Shown piece by piece: positions 15,451-23,058 of a DNA stretch of 64,000 nt. Positions within the stretch are counted from its first letter, which is position 1. Every line of letters starts with the position of its first letter. The translations under genes and the position numbers were made by a program. Source of the DNA: Eubacteriales bacterium (lineage in GTDB: Bacteria > Bacillota_A > Clostridia > Christensenellales > Aristaeellaceae); NCBI GenBank assembly GCA_029974035.1, contig JARKQG010000048.1:1-64000 (forward strand). The letters are read 5' to 3'. The notes under the pieces are model-generated. The model had not been told where the DNA came from. It searched no databases and saw nothing but the letters and a program-made list of their open reading frames with translations.

Positions 15451-15477
15451 GGCCCGCGTCGCAATGGACGCGGGCCT
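15451..15477. repeat. 27-bp hairpin repeat, copy 1
   Basis: The sequence starts GGCCCGCGTCGCAATGG and is self-complementary at its ends (AGGCCCGCGTC with GACGCGGGCCT, using the flanking A). It is identical over 27 bp to 15683-15709. No T tract follows on the plus strand here. Confidence 0.9.
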
Positions 15478-15662
15478 CAAGGCATCAAAAAACCCTACGG
15501 TTTTTTCGATGCGATGGGAAAGGGTCTGCGTGCGCTTGAAATTCTCGGGAATTTCCGCGCAGCGCACTGACCAAAGGTACGGATAGCGCCACCAGTGTGC
15601 GCACTGATGGTGCTATCCCGTTCCCGGCGTGCACGCCGCCGGGAACGATTAAAGCATAACGG

Positions 15663-15684
15663 GCACTTTGTTGATGGTCTGAGG
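15663..15684 (+). repeat. 22-nt motif preceding a terminator, copy 2
   Basis: GCACTTTGTTGATGG, any base, CTGAGG. It matches 116-137 at 21 of 22 positions; both copies run directly into a GC-rich terminator hairpin on the plus strand. Confidence 0.8.
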
Positions 15685-15713
15685 CCCGCGTCGCAATGGA
15701 CGCGGGCCTTTTT
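15683..15713 (+). terminator. 27-bp hairpin repeat, copy 2, with T tract (terminator)
   Basis: This is the same hairpin as at 15451-15477, here followed by TTTTT on the plus strand, giving a standard rho-independent terminator for the rsmI operon or for a transcript made within the cassette. Confidence 0.75.
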
Positions 15714-15763
15714 CGCATTTTTTCCCGTCCCCGGGCATAACAATCACCGGGAGCGTGACAGAT

Positions 15764-15976
15764 ATGGCTGAGGAGGCGCGGCACCTTGTAAGCGCGGGGG
15801 AGAGCGTACGCCTTGTGGCGCGGCGCTACGGCGTGACGCCGCTGAAGCTGATGGAACTGAACCCCTACCTGGACCCCACGGCGCTCCGGGCGGGGCAGGA
15901 GATCCTGCTGCCGCCCCGGGCAAAGGCGCCGCCATGGCCGTTTCTCCTGAGGCCGCGGCGCCCGCGGCCGCCGTAG
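15764..15976 (+). CDS. Small single-LysM-domain protein
   Basis: A 70-aa protein consisting almost only of one LysM domain (HLVSAGESVRLVARRYGV ... LNPYLDPTALRAGQEILLPP), followed by a short basic, Pro-rich tail. LysM domains bind the N-acetylglucosamine backbone of peptidoglycan; in spore formers some serve in coat or cortex targeting. There is no signal peptide, so it is probably cytosolic or, by analogy, delivered to the forming spore. The ATG at 15764 has GGGAG ten bases upstream; a GTG at 15755 is too close to it. Confidence 0.7.
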   Translation: MAEEARHLVSAGESVRLVARRYGVTPLKLMELNPYLDPTALRAGQEILLPPRAKAPPWPFLLRPRRPRPP

Positions 15977-15979
15977 CGA

Positions 15980-17413
15980 TCAGTCCCAGTCGGTGGTGAA
16001 GAGCTCGCCGGCGTCCTCGTCGTCGCCCAGGATGCGCTTGCGCTCCCGGGAGCCCATCTTTTCGACGCCGCGCAGCCGCTTTTCGATGACGCGGGACTTT
16101 TCCGCCGCGTCCTCAATGGATTCGGACGCCTGCCGGATGCGCTTCTGGGTGCGGCCCAGCGCTTCGGCGAAGGTGGCGAATTCGCCGCGCACCGCGCCCA
16201 GAAGCGTCCAGACCTCCTCGGCGCGCTTTTCCAGCGCCAGCGTGCGGAAGCCCATCTGCAGCGCGTTGACCAGCGCTGCCAGGGTGGCGGGGCCGGTGAG
16301 GGTCACGTGGTGGTCGCGTTGCATGCGCTCGGCCAGGCCGGGCCGGCGCAGCGCCTCGGCGTAGAGGCCCTCGCTGCCCAAAAACAGCACCGCAAAGTCG
16401 GTGGTGCGGGGCGGGTCGATGTACTGGGTGTGGATGCGCTCGGCGGCGCGCAGCAGCTTTTTCTCCAGCTCCGCGCCGGCGCTCTCCACGGCGCGGGCGT
16501 CCCCGGACTCCACGGCGTCGATCAGCCGGTCGTAGGCCTCGTGGGGGAAGCGGGCGTCGATGGGCAGGTAGCTGACCGCACCCTCGGCGCGGCCGGGCAG
16601 GCGGATGGCGTAGCCCACCGGCTCCGCGCCCTCGGACAGGCGCACGTCCGCCTCGTACTGGTCGGGGGACAGGATCTGCCCGAGCAGCGCGCCCAGCTGG
16701 ATCTCGCCCACCGCGCCGCGGGACTTTACGCCCGTCAGCACGCGCCGGAGGTCGCCCACGCCGCTGGCCAGCGCCTCGATCTCGCCCAGGCCGCTGTACA
16801 CCTGCTCCAGCCGCTCGCTGACCAGGCGGAAGCTTTCGCTCACGCGCCTGTCCAGCGTGGAGGTCAGCTTTTCGTCCACCATCTGCTGCATCTGGGTCAG
16901 CCGCTGGCCGTTGTCAATCTGGAGGCTCTGCAGCCGCGCCTCCACGCCTTCGCGCAGCCGGTCGATGCGGGTTTCGCCGCTCATCAGCCGGTTGTCCACC
17001 ACGTCGCCGATGGAGGCGATGCGCTCCTCGTAGGCCGCGAGGCGCGCCTCCACGCCCCGGCGCAGCTCGGAAAGGCGCGTCTCCTCGTCCCGGCCCAGTT
17101 CGCGCAGCTGGGCGGCAAAGGCATCCAGCTGCATCTGCTGGGTGCGGCCCATCTCGCCCATCACGCGGGCGACGGAATCGCTCATGCCGCGGAGGTTCGC
17201 GCCCATCTCCTCGCGGGACTTCTGCGCCGCGTCACCGGTTTCGCTGCGCACGGACTGAAACTGGTCCGACAGCGCGGACTGCATGTCGCCCAGCCGCTTT
17301 TCCAGCGCGCCGCCGCGCAGCCGCGCCGCGGCCCAGATCAAAATCACCGCGCCCACCACGCCCACGGCGATGGCCATGGCCGGGCTGGACAGAATCTTCA
17401 GCAGCTCATCCAT
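15980..17413 (-). CDS. rmuC: DNA recombination protein RmuC
   Basis: Membrane-anchored, coiled-coil protein with a PD-(D/E)XK-like nuclease domain; in E. coli its loss changes rearrangement rates at inverted repeats. The 477-aa product has one N-terminal membrane segment (about 13-30), a long coiled coil to about residue 215, then the RmuC domain with GEIQLGALLGQIL, LPIDARFPHEAYDRL and FLGSEGLYAEAL. It starts 12 bp after the DUF4956 gene, so it is probably the last gene of the cotH operon. Confidence 0.93.
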   Translation of the reverse strand: MDELLKILSSPAMAIAVGVVGAVILIWAAARLRGGALEKRLGDMQSALSDQFQSVRSETGDAAQKSREEMGANLRGMSDSVARVMGEMGRTQQMQLDAFAAQLRELGRDEETRLSELRRGVEARLAAYEERIASIGDVVDNRLMSGETRIDRLREGVEARLQSLQIDNGQRLTQMQQMVDEKLTSTLDRRVSESFRLVSERLEQVYSGLGEIEALASGVGDLRRVLTGVKSRGAVGEIQLGALLGQILSPDQYEADVRLSEGAEPVGYAIRLPGRAEGAVSYLPIDARFPHEAYDRLIDAVESGDARAVESAGAELEKKLLRAAERIHTQYIDPPRTTDFAVLFLGSEGLYAEALRRPGLAERMQRDHHVTLTGPATLAALVNALQMGFRTLALEKRAEEVWTLLGAVRGEFATFAEALGRTQKRIRQASESIEDAAEKSRVIEKRLRGVEKMGSRERKRILGDDEDAGELFTTDWD

Positions 17414-17425
17414 GACAATTCCCCT

Positions 17426-18085
17426 TTACAGCGTTTCGGATTGGTAGGCCACCAGCGTGGCGTCGCGGACGCCCTCGGTGGCCATCAGGTTCTTCAAAAG
17501 CGCCTCCTGCCGGTCCACGCGCACCTCCAGCGTGATCTCGCTGCCCTGGGGGGAGGTGGTGCGGCTCTTCACCTTCTGGTGCTTGACGCCGCGCAGCGCG
17601 CCCATGGCGGCATTCTCCGCGCCCGGCGCGCACCGGACCACCAGCAGGAAGCTGTCCGGCGCCTTGGTGGTGACGCGGGACAGCACAAACACCAGCGCCG
17701 CAATGCCCACCGCGGCCAGGCCGGCCAGGAAAAACTGCCCCGCGCCCAGCAGGATGCCCATCGTCAGCGCCCAGAACATGTAGGCGGTGTCCAGCGGGTC
17801 CTTCACCGCGGTGCGGAACCGCACGATGGACAGCGCGCCCACCATGCCCATCGACAGCTGGATGGAATCGCGGATGCACATGACCACCGGCGTGGTGATG
17901 AGGGTCATCATGACCAGCGTCAGCGCGAAGTTCTGGCTGTACATCACGCCCTTGTAGTTGATCTTGTACACCCAGAAGATGAATAGCCCGATGCCGAAGG
18001 CCAGCAGCATCGCAAAGAGGATCGTCACCGTGGAGCTGGGGGTGATGGACATGTTGCTCAGGTCCAGCTTGGTCAGGTTGTTCAT
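17426..18085 (-). CDS. DUF4956 membrane protein
   Basis: A 219-aa integral membrane protein of the DUF4956 family with about four predicted helices (about 22-42, 55-78, 100-120, 125-140). The conserved middle IVRFRTAVKDPLDTAYMFW is family-typical. The C-terminal 75 residues look like a soluble ferredoxin-like domain. The family is often found next to VTC-domain polyphosphate polymerases and CotH kinases, exactly as here, and may form a membrane partner of the VTC protein; the mechanism is unknown. Confidence 0.85.
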   Translation of the reverse strand: MNNLTKLDLSNMSITPSSTVTILFAMLLAFGIGLFIFWVYKINYKGVMYSQNFALTLVMMTLITTPVVMCIRDSIQLSMGMVGALSIVRFRTAVKDPLDTAYMFWALTMGILLGAGQFFLAGLAAVGIAALVFVLSRVTTKAPDSFLLVVRCAPGAENAAMGALRGVKHQKVKSRTTSPQGSEITLEVRVDRQEALLKNLMATEGVRDATLVAYQSETL

Positions 18086-18124
18086 GGGGGTTCCTCCTCA
18101 AAAACCTTTGTATGCCCGGAGGGA

Positions 18125-18817
18125 TCACCGCAGCGGCTCGTACCGGCGGCAGAACACGTATTTGGAAATGGCCGCGCGGGCAGCGGGGGCGTCCCGGATG
18201 AGAAGCGCAATGGGCTCCGGCAGCACGCGGTCAAACTTGACCTCGAGAATCGCCTGATCGGCGTGAAGCGCCGGCAGCGCGGGCGCGTCCGGATCAAAAA
18301 GCGCCGTGCGCGGCCCGGCGCGCAGGTACCGGTCGATGGTCACGCGCGCGGTTTCGGCGCCGTGGCAGAAGGCCTCCCGCGCGTAGTCCACCACCACCAC
18401 GGGGCGCAGAAGCCGCGTGCGCATCCCGCAGTACAGGTCGCGGACGAGGGGGCTGTCCACCCGGTCGAGGCCGGAAGGGTCGCCGGCGGCGATGCGGTCG
18501 GCCATCCGGCGGGAGATCCGCACGCTCTCCTTCTGGATCAGGTCGCCCAGCTTGCGCTTGCGTTCCAGCAGGATCAGGCCGTCGTCCCCGTTGTACAGGC
18601 GCAGGCGGTACTTATCCCGCGACGGATTGCCGGCAATCTTGTCGTAATAGGCGCTGTCCCAGGCGTCGTCCAGGTACAGCGACCGCACCCGGTAGCTGCC
18701 GTCGGCCCCGGCGTTCCGGTCGCGGGGGAGCGCGGCGGAAAGGCGCGCCGAAAGCCACAGGGCGTCGGTGTTGCCGAGGTAGAATTTCAGTTCGTGTCGG
18801 GGCGCGTAAGCACGCAT
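18125..18817 (-). CDS. VTC-domain polyphosphate polymerase-like protein
   Basis: A 230-aa stand-alone VTC domain (triphosphate-tunnel fold). It keeps the charged residues typical of the tunnel: RHELKFYL at the start, YRVRSLYLDD, DKYRLRLYN, LLERKRK, TIDRYLR and an acidic ILEVKFDR near the end. In yeast the Vtc4 domain makes polyphosphate from ATP; bacterial homologues are uncharacterised but presumed to act on nucleotide or polyphosphate. It lies 39 bp upstream of DUF4956 and 9 bp after cotH. Confidence 0.85.
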   Translation of the reverse strand: MRAYAPRHELKFYLGNTDALWLSARLSAALPRDRNAGADGSYRVRSLYLDDAWDSAYYDKIAGNPSRDKYRLRLYNGDDGLILLERKRKLGDLIQKESVRISRRMADRIAAGDPSGLDRVDSPLVRDLYCGMRTRLLRPVVVVDYAREAFCHGAETARVTIDRYLRAGPRTALFDPDAPALPALHADQAILEVKFDRVLPEPIALLIRDAPAARAAISKYVFCRRYEPLR

Positions 18818-18826
18818 GGGGCCTCC

Positions 18827-21800
18827 TTAACCGGCTTCGATCTGGTCCATGATGTCGCCGAAGTAGACGCGCATTTCGGCCTTGGTGTAGCCGGTGGCGC
18901 GCTGAATGTAGGTGAGCAGCTTCTTGGGGCGGGTCTTGGCGTAGTTGTTGAAGCTCTTGATGGCGTTCAGCCAGCCCTTCTCGTTGCCGCCCCACTTTTT
19001 CGTCTGGGCGGGCATTTCCGGGTAGAGGGTGTCCTGCCACTGTTGGGACTTTTCCAGAATCTTTCGGGTGGTCCACTCGGTGGACATGAGGCGGCCCAGC
19101 AGCGTCAGGTAGCGCTGCTGCAGGGTTTTGTTCTTCATCAGCGCGATGAAAAGGCTGTTGTCCGTCTTGTTGCCGGAGCCCATGCCGCCCGCCTTCAGCC
19201 AGCGGCCGAAGGAGTCGGTGTCGGTGTAGAAGGCCCAGTCGGTGTCAAAGATGATCCAGCGCCAGCGGCCGTCGCCCTCGTCGGACCGGTACCGCTTGAC
19301 GTTGAGCAGGTCGGTGTTGCCGATGAAGGTCTCCAGCGCGATGTACTCCAGGTAGTTCTCAAGGTCGATCTTTGATTCCACGTAGGCGATGTCCTCGTCC
19401 GTCCTGACGCCGTTTTTCTTCACGTAGGAAAGAAGCTGCTGAAAGGTCTTGTCGGAGCCCTGCATCACCGTGTCGTTGGCCTTCACGATGCTGATTTTGT
19501 CCGGCTCCTTCCAGCCCATGAACTGGGCGATGGAGTATTTGTGAATGCGCTCGCGCAGGTTGTAGTGGCCCCAGTACTGGCCGTTCAGGTACACCGCCAC
19601 GGGCCTCGCGTCCTGGTACATGACGGATGTGGCCGCCGCCAACGAGGTCAAAAGCGCGTCCCGGTAGCGGGTCTTGTTGGCGTCCTGCCCGGAGGCGCGC
19701 AGAAGAAAGGACTTCACCTGGGCATAGTCCCGGTTGGGGAAAATGGCGGCGCGGAACCGGTTGTCGCCGTAGGCGTTGCGGGCGGAAATCTTGAAGGCCT
19801 TCTGGTCCTCCATGCGGCTGTACTGGCCCTGAAGCTGCAGCCCCGCGCCCTGGGAAAGGAGGGTTTCGCCATCGGCGGTAAAGTACTCCACGTGGGCGGC
19901 GCGCTCCCAGTCCTGCCAGAAATTGGCGCCCTTGAAGGGGTATTTCAGCTTCTTGGGGCCCATGACCAGAAGGCCCTTTTCCTCGTCAAAGAGCCCCGCC
20001 GGGTCGGCCACCAGCGAAATCACATCCAGCGTGTGGGGCGCCGCAAAGAGGTACGTGTGGGTGGACACCAGCGAGGGCAGCATGCCGTCCCGGAAGGCCC
20101 GGGCGCGCAGCACCGTGGTTTCGGAAAGCGCGATGGGGCCCTCGTAGCGGGGCGAGGCCTCGGTGGGCTCGGTGGCGTCCAGCGTGTAGCGGACATCGGC
20201 GCCCTCCGGCGCAAGGAGGGCGACCGTCACACCGCCCGTATAAAAGCCGCCGGGCTCGGAAAAGGACACGCTCTCCACGCGGCCCTGGTAGGGGGTCTGG
20301 CTGTTGAGGGCGCCGGGGGTGGCGCTCTCCAAATAAAAAAAGCCGTCCCGACCGCTGATCCTGCCGTAGGACACCCCGCCGTACTGCGTCAGAAGGGGCA
20401 TCCGGTCCAGGATCGCGCCTTCCGGCGTGGCAAGCACCAGCGTTTCGCGCCCCGAAAGCGACAGCTTGAAGTTGGCGGCAAAGGCGTTTTTGGAAAGGTC
20501 CGCCTTGTCCAGCCCGTTGAGCAGCACCCGGAGGTAGCCGCCGGCCTCGATCTTCGTGCCCGACGGGAACCGCCACTTGCGGGGGCGGTCCGGATCGTCG
20601 GAAAGGCCGTAGCCGGAGAGGTCCACCGCGTGCAGGCTCTGGTTGTACAGCTCCACCCAGTCCGGGGCGGACTTGGCGGCGCCCGGCTGCCGCGCCGAGG
20701 CCGCCGCCTCGTTGAGAAACACCCTGACGGTATTGGCCGAGGCCAGGAGCGCGTCCATGGCGTCGGCGCTCTCCTTCGTGTTGGCCATGCCGGGCGTGGG
20801 CGCCAGGGCGCCCGTCCACCCGTCGCCCTCCCGGGAGAAGGACTGGTCGGCCGAAAGCAGGCCATAGTCCACCCGGTCCAGCGCGCGGCCGCTCGCGTCG
20901 GACAGCACCACCGTTTCGCCCTCGGCGTTGAGCTTGAAGGAGGCGTCCATATCCGTGTCCGCCCGTCCGGAGGCGTAGACCAGAAGGTAGCCCCGGGCGG
21001 GAATGGTCACATCCGGAAAGCGCCACTTGAAGGGCTTGGACGGATCGTCCGTGAGGGCGTAGCCCCGGAGGGACACCGCCGCGTCGGATGCGTTGTAGAG
21101 CTCAATCCAGTCGTCGTAGACGCCGTTTCGCCCGGCGTAGCTTTTGTTGTCCGCCATGACCTCGCTGAGCCGCACCGCGCTCTCGGTAACCACGCCCGCC
21201 GCCTGGGCAAAGGCCTCCTCGGTGTTGGGCAGGCCCGGCGTGTACTCCGCGGAAACCTCCCAGTCTCCGTCGGCGTTCAGCCGGTAGGACTGGTTGGCCT
21301 GAAGGGCGGGCACCGTCAGCGAGTGCATGATGTCGCCCTCCCGGTCAAACAGCAGCACCTGGTCGCCCTGGGCGCTGAGCTTGAAGGGCGCGTGAAAGGG
21401 GTAGCCCGCGGTGTTTTTGAGATCGTCGTCGCAGTAGACGACCACGTATTCGCCCGGCGCCAGGGTCATCTCCGGAAAGGTGAAGCGCACCAGCTTATCC
21501 ATGTTGTCCGTCAGCGACCAGCCGGTGATGTCCACCGGCTCCTGGGCGGCGTTAAAGAGCTCCACCCAGTCGGGATACTTGCCCGCCTCGTCGGGGACGG
21601 CGGTCTTGTTGGAGGACATGACCTCCGTCACCCGCACGGCGCCCACCGGCGCCACGGCGGCCACCGCGTTCGTTGCGGCGGTTTCGCCCGCGCCGAGGTT
21701 CGGCGCGCCCCAGTGGAGCTCCAGAAGGTACAGAAGCACCAGCGCGGCCACCGCCGCCAAGGCGGCCAGCGCGACGGGCGTGGCCGGCCGGCGCGACGCG

Positions 21801-21859
21801 GCGGCGCGCGGAGCCCGCCCGGCCGCGCGCGGCGGCGTTTTTTTGGGTTTCGTCTGCAA
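18827..21859 (-). CDS. CotH-kinase protein with lamin-tail domains
   Basis: A 1010-aa surface-anchored protein. One membrane segment (about 28-48) is followed by three lamin-tail-like beta domains (about 75-195, 210-350, 375-500; WVELFNAA / WIELYNAS / WVELYNQS), a chitobiase C-terminal-like domain (about 540-600, VRYTLDATEPTEASPRY) and a CotH kinase domain (about 640-960). Kinase features include RYRDALL, VYLNGQYWGHYNLRERI and the metal-binding WIIFDTDW. In Bacillus spores CotH phosphorylates coat proteins. The TTG start follows GGAGG and a consensus promoter lies 30 bp upstream. It heads the operon with VTC and DUF4956. Confidence 0.9.
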   Translation of the reverse strand: MQTKPKKTPPRAAGRAPRAAASRRPATPVALAALAAVAALVLLYLLELHWGAPNLGAGETAATNAVAAVAPVGAVRVTEVMSSNKTAVPDEAGKYPDWVELFNAAQEPVDITGWSLTDNMDKLVRFTFPEMTLAPGEYVVVYCDDDLKNTAGYPFHAPFKLSAQGDQVLLFDREGDIMHSLTVPALQANQSYRLNADGDWEVSAEYTPGLPNTEEAFAQAAGVVTESAVRLSEVMADNKSYAGRNGVYDDWIELYNASDAAVSLRGYALTDDPSKPFKWRFPDVTIPARGYLLVYASGRADTDMDASFKLNAEGETVVLSDASGRALDRVDYGLLSADQSFSREGDGWTGALAPTPGMANTKESADAMDALLASANTVRVFLNEAAASARQPGAAKSAPDWVELYNQSLHAVDLSGYGLSDDPDRPRKWRFPSGTKIEAGGYLRVLLNGLDKADLSKNAFAANFKLSLSGRETLVLATPEGAILDRMPLLTQYGGVSYGRISGRDGFFYLESATPGALNSQTPYQGRVESVSFSEPGGFYTGGVTVALLAPEGADVRYTLDATEPTEASPRYEGPIALSETTVLRARAFRDGMLPSLVSTHTYLFAAPHTLDVISLVADPAGLFDEEKGLLVMGPKKLKYPFKGANFWQDWERAAHVEYFTADGETLLSQGAGLQLQGQYSRMEDQKAFKISARNAYGDNRFRAAIFPNRDYAQVKSFLLRASGQDANKTRYRDALLTSLAAATSVMYQDARPVAVYLNGQYWGHYNLRERIHKYSIAQFMGWKEPDKISIVKANDTVMQGSDKTFQQLLSYVKKNGVRTDEDIAYVESKIDLENYLEYIALETFIGNTDLLNVKRYRSDEGDGRWRWIIFDTDWAFYTDTDSFGRWLKAGGMGSGNKTDNSLFIALMKNKTLQQRYLTLLGRLMSTEWTTRKILEKSQQWQDTLYPEMPAQTKKWGGNEKGWLNAIKSFNNYAKTRPKKLLTYIQRATGYTKAEMRVYFGDIMDQIEAG

Positions 21860-21889
21860 GGGAATCCTCCGGAATCACAGTTTTTCCTA

Positions 21890-21918
21890 ATTATAGCGTA
21901 TTCATGGAAAAAACACAA
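21890..21918 (-). promoter_or_regulatory. Sigma-A promoter of the cotH-VTC-DUF4956 operon
   Basis: On the minus strand TTGTGT (21918-21913), a 17-bp spacer and TATAAT (21895-21890). A partial cre-like sequence (TGAAAGCGTTTG) overlaps the upstream end of the -35. Confidence 0.65.
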
Positions 21919-21938
21919 ACGCTTTCACGGCGCGGCCT

Positions 21939-22637
21939 TCATCCCTCCGCGCCGAAGGCGGCGAAGAAGCCCGCCGCGGTGGGTTCGGGAAGCTCCAGAA
22001 AAAACACGCGCTCAAACATGTCTTCCAGGCGGTGGGCGTCGGAGGATCGGAGAATTTTCCAGCCGGAATAATCCCCCGGGCAGGGCAGCGCGGGCACGAT
22101 CTCCAGCGCGGCAAAGTCGCTGCCGGGGGGCAAAAAGCCCAGCGCGTTCAGAAGGCCGTTGGCGCCGCGGTTAATGTGGGCGGGCACCGGAAGCCCGCCG
22201 AAGGCGCGGATCCCGGCGGTCAGGTCCTCGAGGGACATATCCAGCGCGGAGATGAGCAGCCGGTCCTCGACGCCGAGGACCCCGTCGTCCTCGTCCAAAA
22301 TCAGCTGACGGCCAAAGAAGTCCGGCATGTTGGGCATGTCCGGCAGCAGCAAATAGACGCGCTCGGAAAAGGCCAGCGCCGCCTCCACCGACGGGAAGTA
22401 GGCCAGAAGGTGCGCCTCCTCGCGGGTGGTCAGCTCCATGCCGGGCAGAAGGTTCACGCCCATCCGCCGGCAGGCGGCCTCCACCGCGGGCAGCTGCCGG
22501 GCGGTATTGTGATCGGTGACGGCGATCAAATCCAGCCCCTTCAGGTGCGCCATGCCGGCGATGTTGCCGGGGGTCATGGCCTCGTCGCCGCAGGGGGACA
22601 GGCAGGAGTGCAGGTGCAGGTCGCAATAGGCGCGCAT
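21939..22637 (-). CDS. PHP-domain phosphoesterase
   Basis: A 232-aa stand-alone PHP domain (polymerase and histidinol phosphatase fold), probably a metal-dependent phosphoesterase in the cytosol. Motifs: DLHLHS (6-11), AVTDHN, a conserved Glu in GMELTT, PAHINR and the C-terminal SSDAH. It is the last gene of the hydrogenase-like cluster; PHP proteins recur in such clusters in Clostridia. Substrate unknown. Confidence 0.9.
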   Translation of the reverse strand: MRAYCDLHLHSCLSPCGDEAMTPGNIAGMAHLKGLDLIAVTDHNTARQLPAVEAACRRMGVNLLPGMELTTREEAHLLAYFPSVEAALAFSERVYLLLPDMPNMPDFFGRQLILDEDDGVLGVEDRLLISALDMSLEDLTAGIRAFGGLPVPAHINRGANGLLNALGFLPPGSDFAALEIVPALPCPGDYSGWKILRSSDAHRLEDMFERVFFLELPEPTAAGFFAAFGAEG

Positions 22638-22668
22638 GGCTTCCCCCTTTACGCGGGGCGCGGCCCCG

Positions 22669-23010
22669 TCAGCTCTTGGTAATGCCCGCGCCGTACATCA
22701 GCCCGCACAGCTCGAAGGCGGTCTTTTCGCTGGAGAGGACAGCCACGCCCTCGTCGGCGGCGCGCTTTACCACGTCCTCCGCCACGGCGATGCCCTCGGG
22801 CACCAAAATGGCGGCCATCTCCATCAGCGTGGCCACGGCCACCACGTTCATGTGGGTCTGCACGGTGATCCAGGCCATGCCCGCCTTGCCGTGGGCCATG
22901 ACCCAGCTGAGCAGGTCGCAGCTATAGCCGCACAGCACTTCGCGGCCGGGATCGACGCCGGGGGTGAGATTCTTCGCGCCGGTGAGGCGCACAAGGCCCT
23001 GAATGTCCAT
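22669..23010 (-). CDS. DRTGG-domain protein
   Basis: A 113-aa protein resembling DRTGG domains (found beside CBS domains and in phosphotransacetylase N-termini, with a proposed nucleotide-sensing role). Visible core: VLCGYSCDLLSWVMAHGKAGMAW and ITVQTHMNVVAVATLMEMAAI, in two stretches. It lies between the [FeFe]-hydrogenase-like gene and the PHP gene, and is the second DRTGG-type protein in the cluster. Confidence 0.7.
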   Translation of the reverse strand: MDIQGLVRLTGAKNLTPGVDPGREVLCGYSCDLLSWVMAHGKAGMAWITVQTHMNVVAVATLMEMAAILVPEGIAVAEDVVKRAADEGVAVLSSEKTAFELCGLMYGAGITKS

Positions 23011-23058
23011 AGACTCCCTCCTGTATTCGGGCGACTGGGCGGGGCGGCAAAGGCGCCG

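Larger units (their letters stand above)
15442..15763. other. Gene-free structured intergenic cassette
   Basis: No supported gene. From left to right it holds hairpin repeat copy 1 (15451-15477); an A/T-flanked hairpin (AAAAAACC with GGTTTTTT, about 15488-15507); an inverted repeat GAAATTC/GAATTTC (about 15538-15554); a long imperfect stem bounded by GGATAGC and GCTATCC (about 15579-15618); a perfect 10-bp stem CGTTCCCGGC/GCCGGGAACG (about 15619-15650); the 22-nt motif (15663-15684); and hairpin copy 2 with a T tract. It could be a small RNA, a non-autonomous mobile element, or stacked terminators. Confidence 0.6.

Noticed and set aside
15485..15784. Minus-strand 99-codon frame in the intergenic cassette
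   Set aside because: It runs through four hairpins and the repeat, lacks an RBS and resembles no protein.
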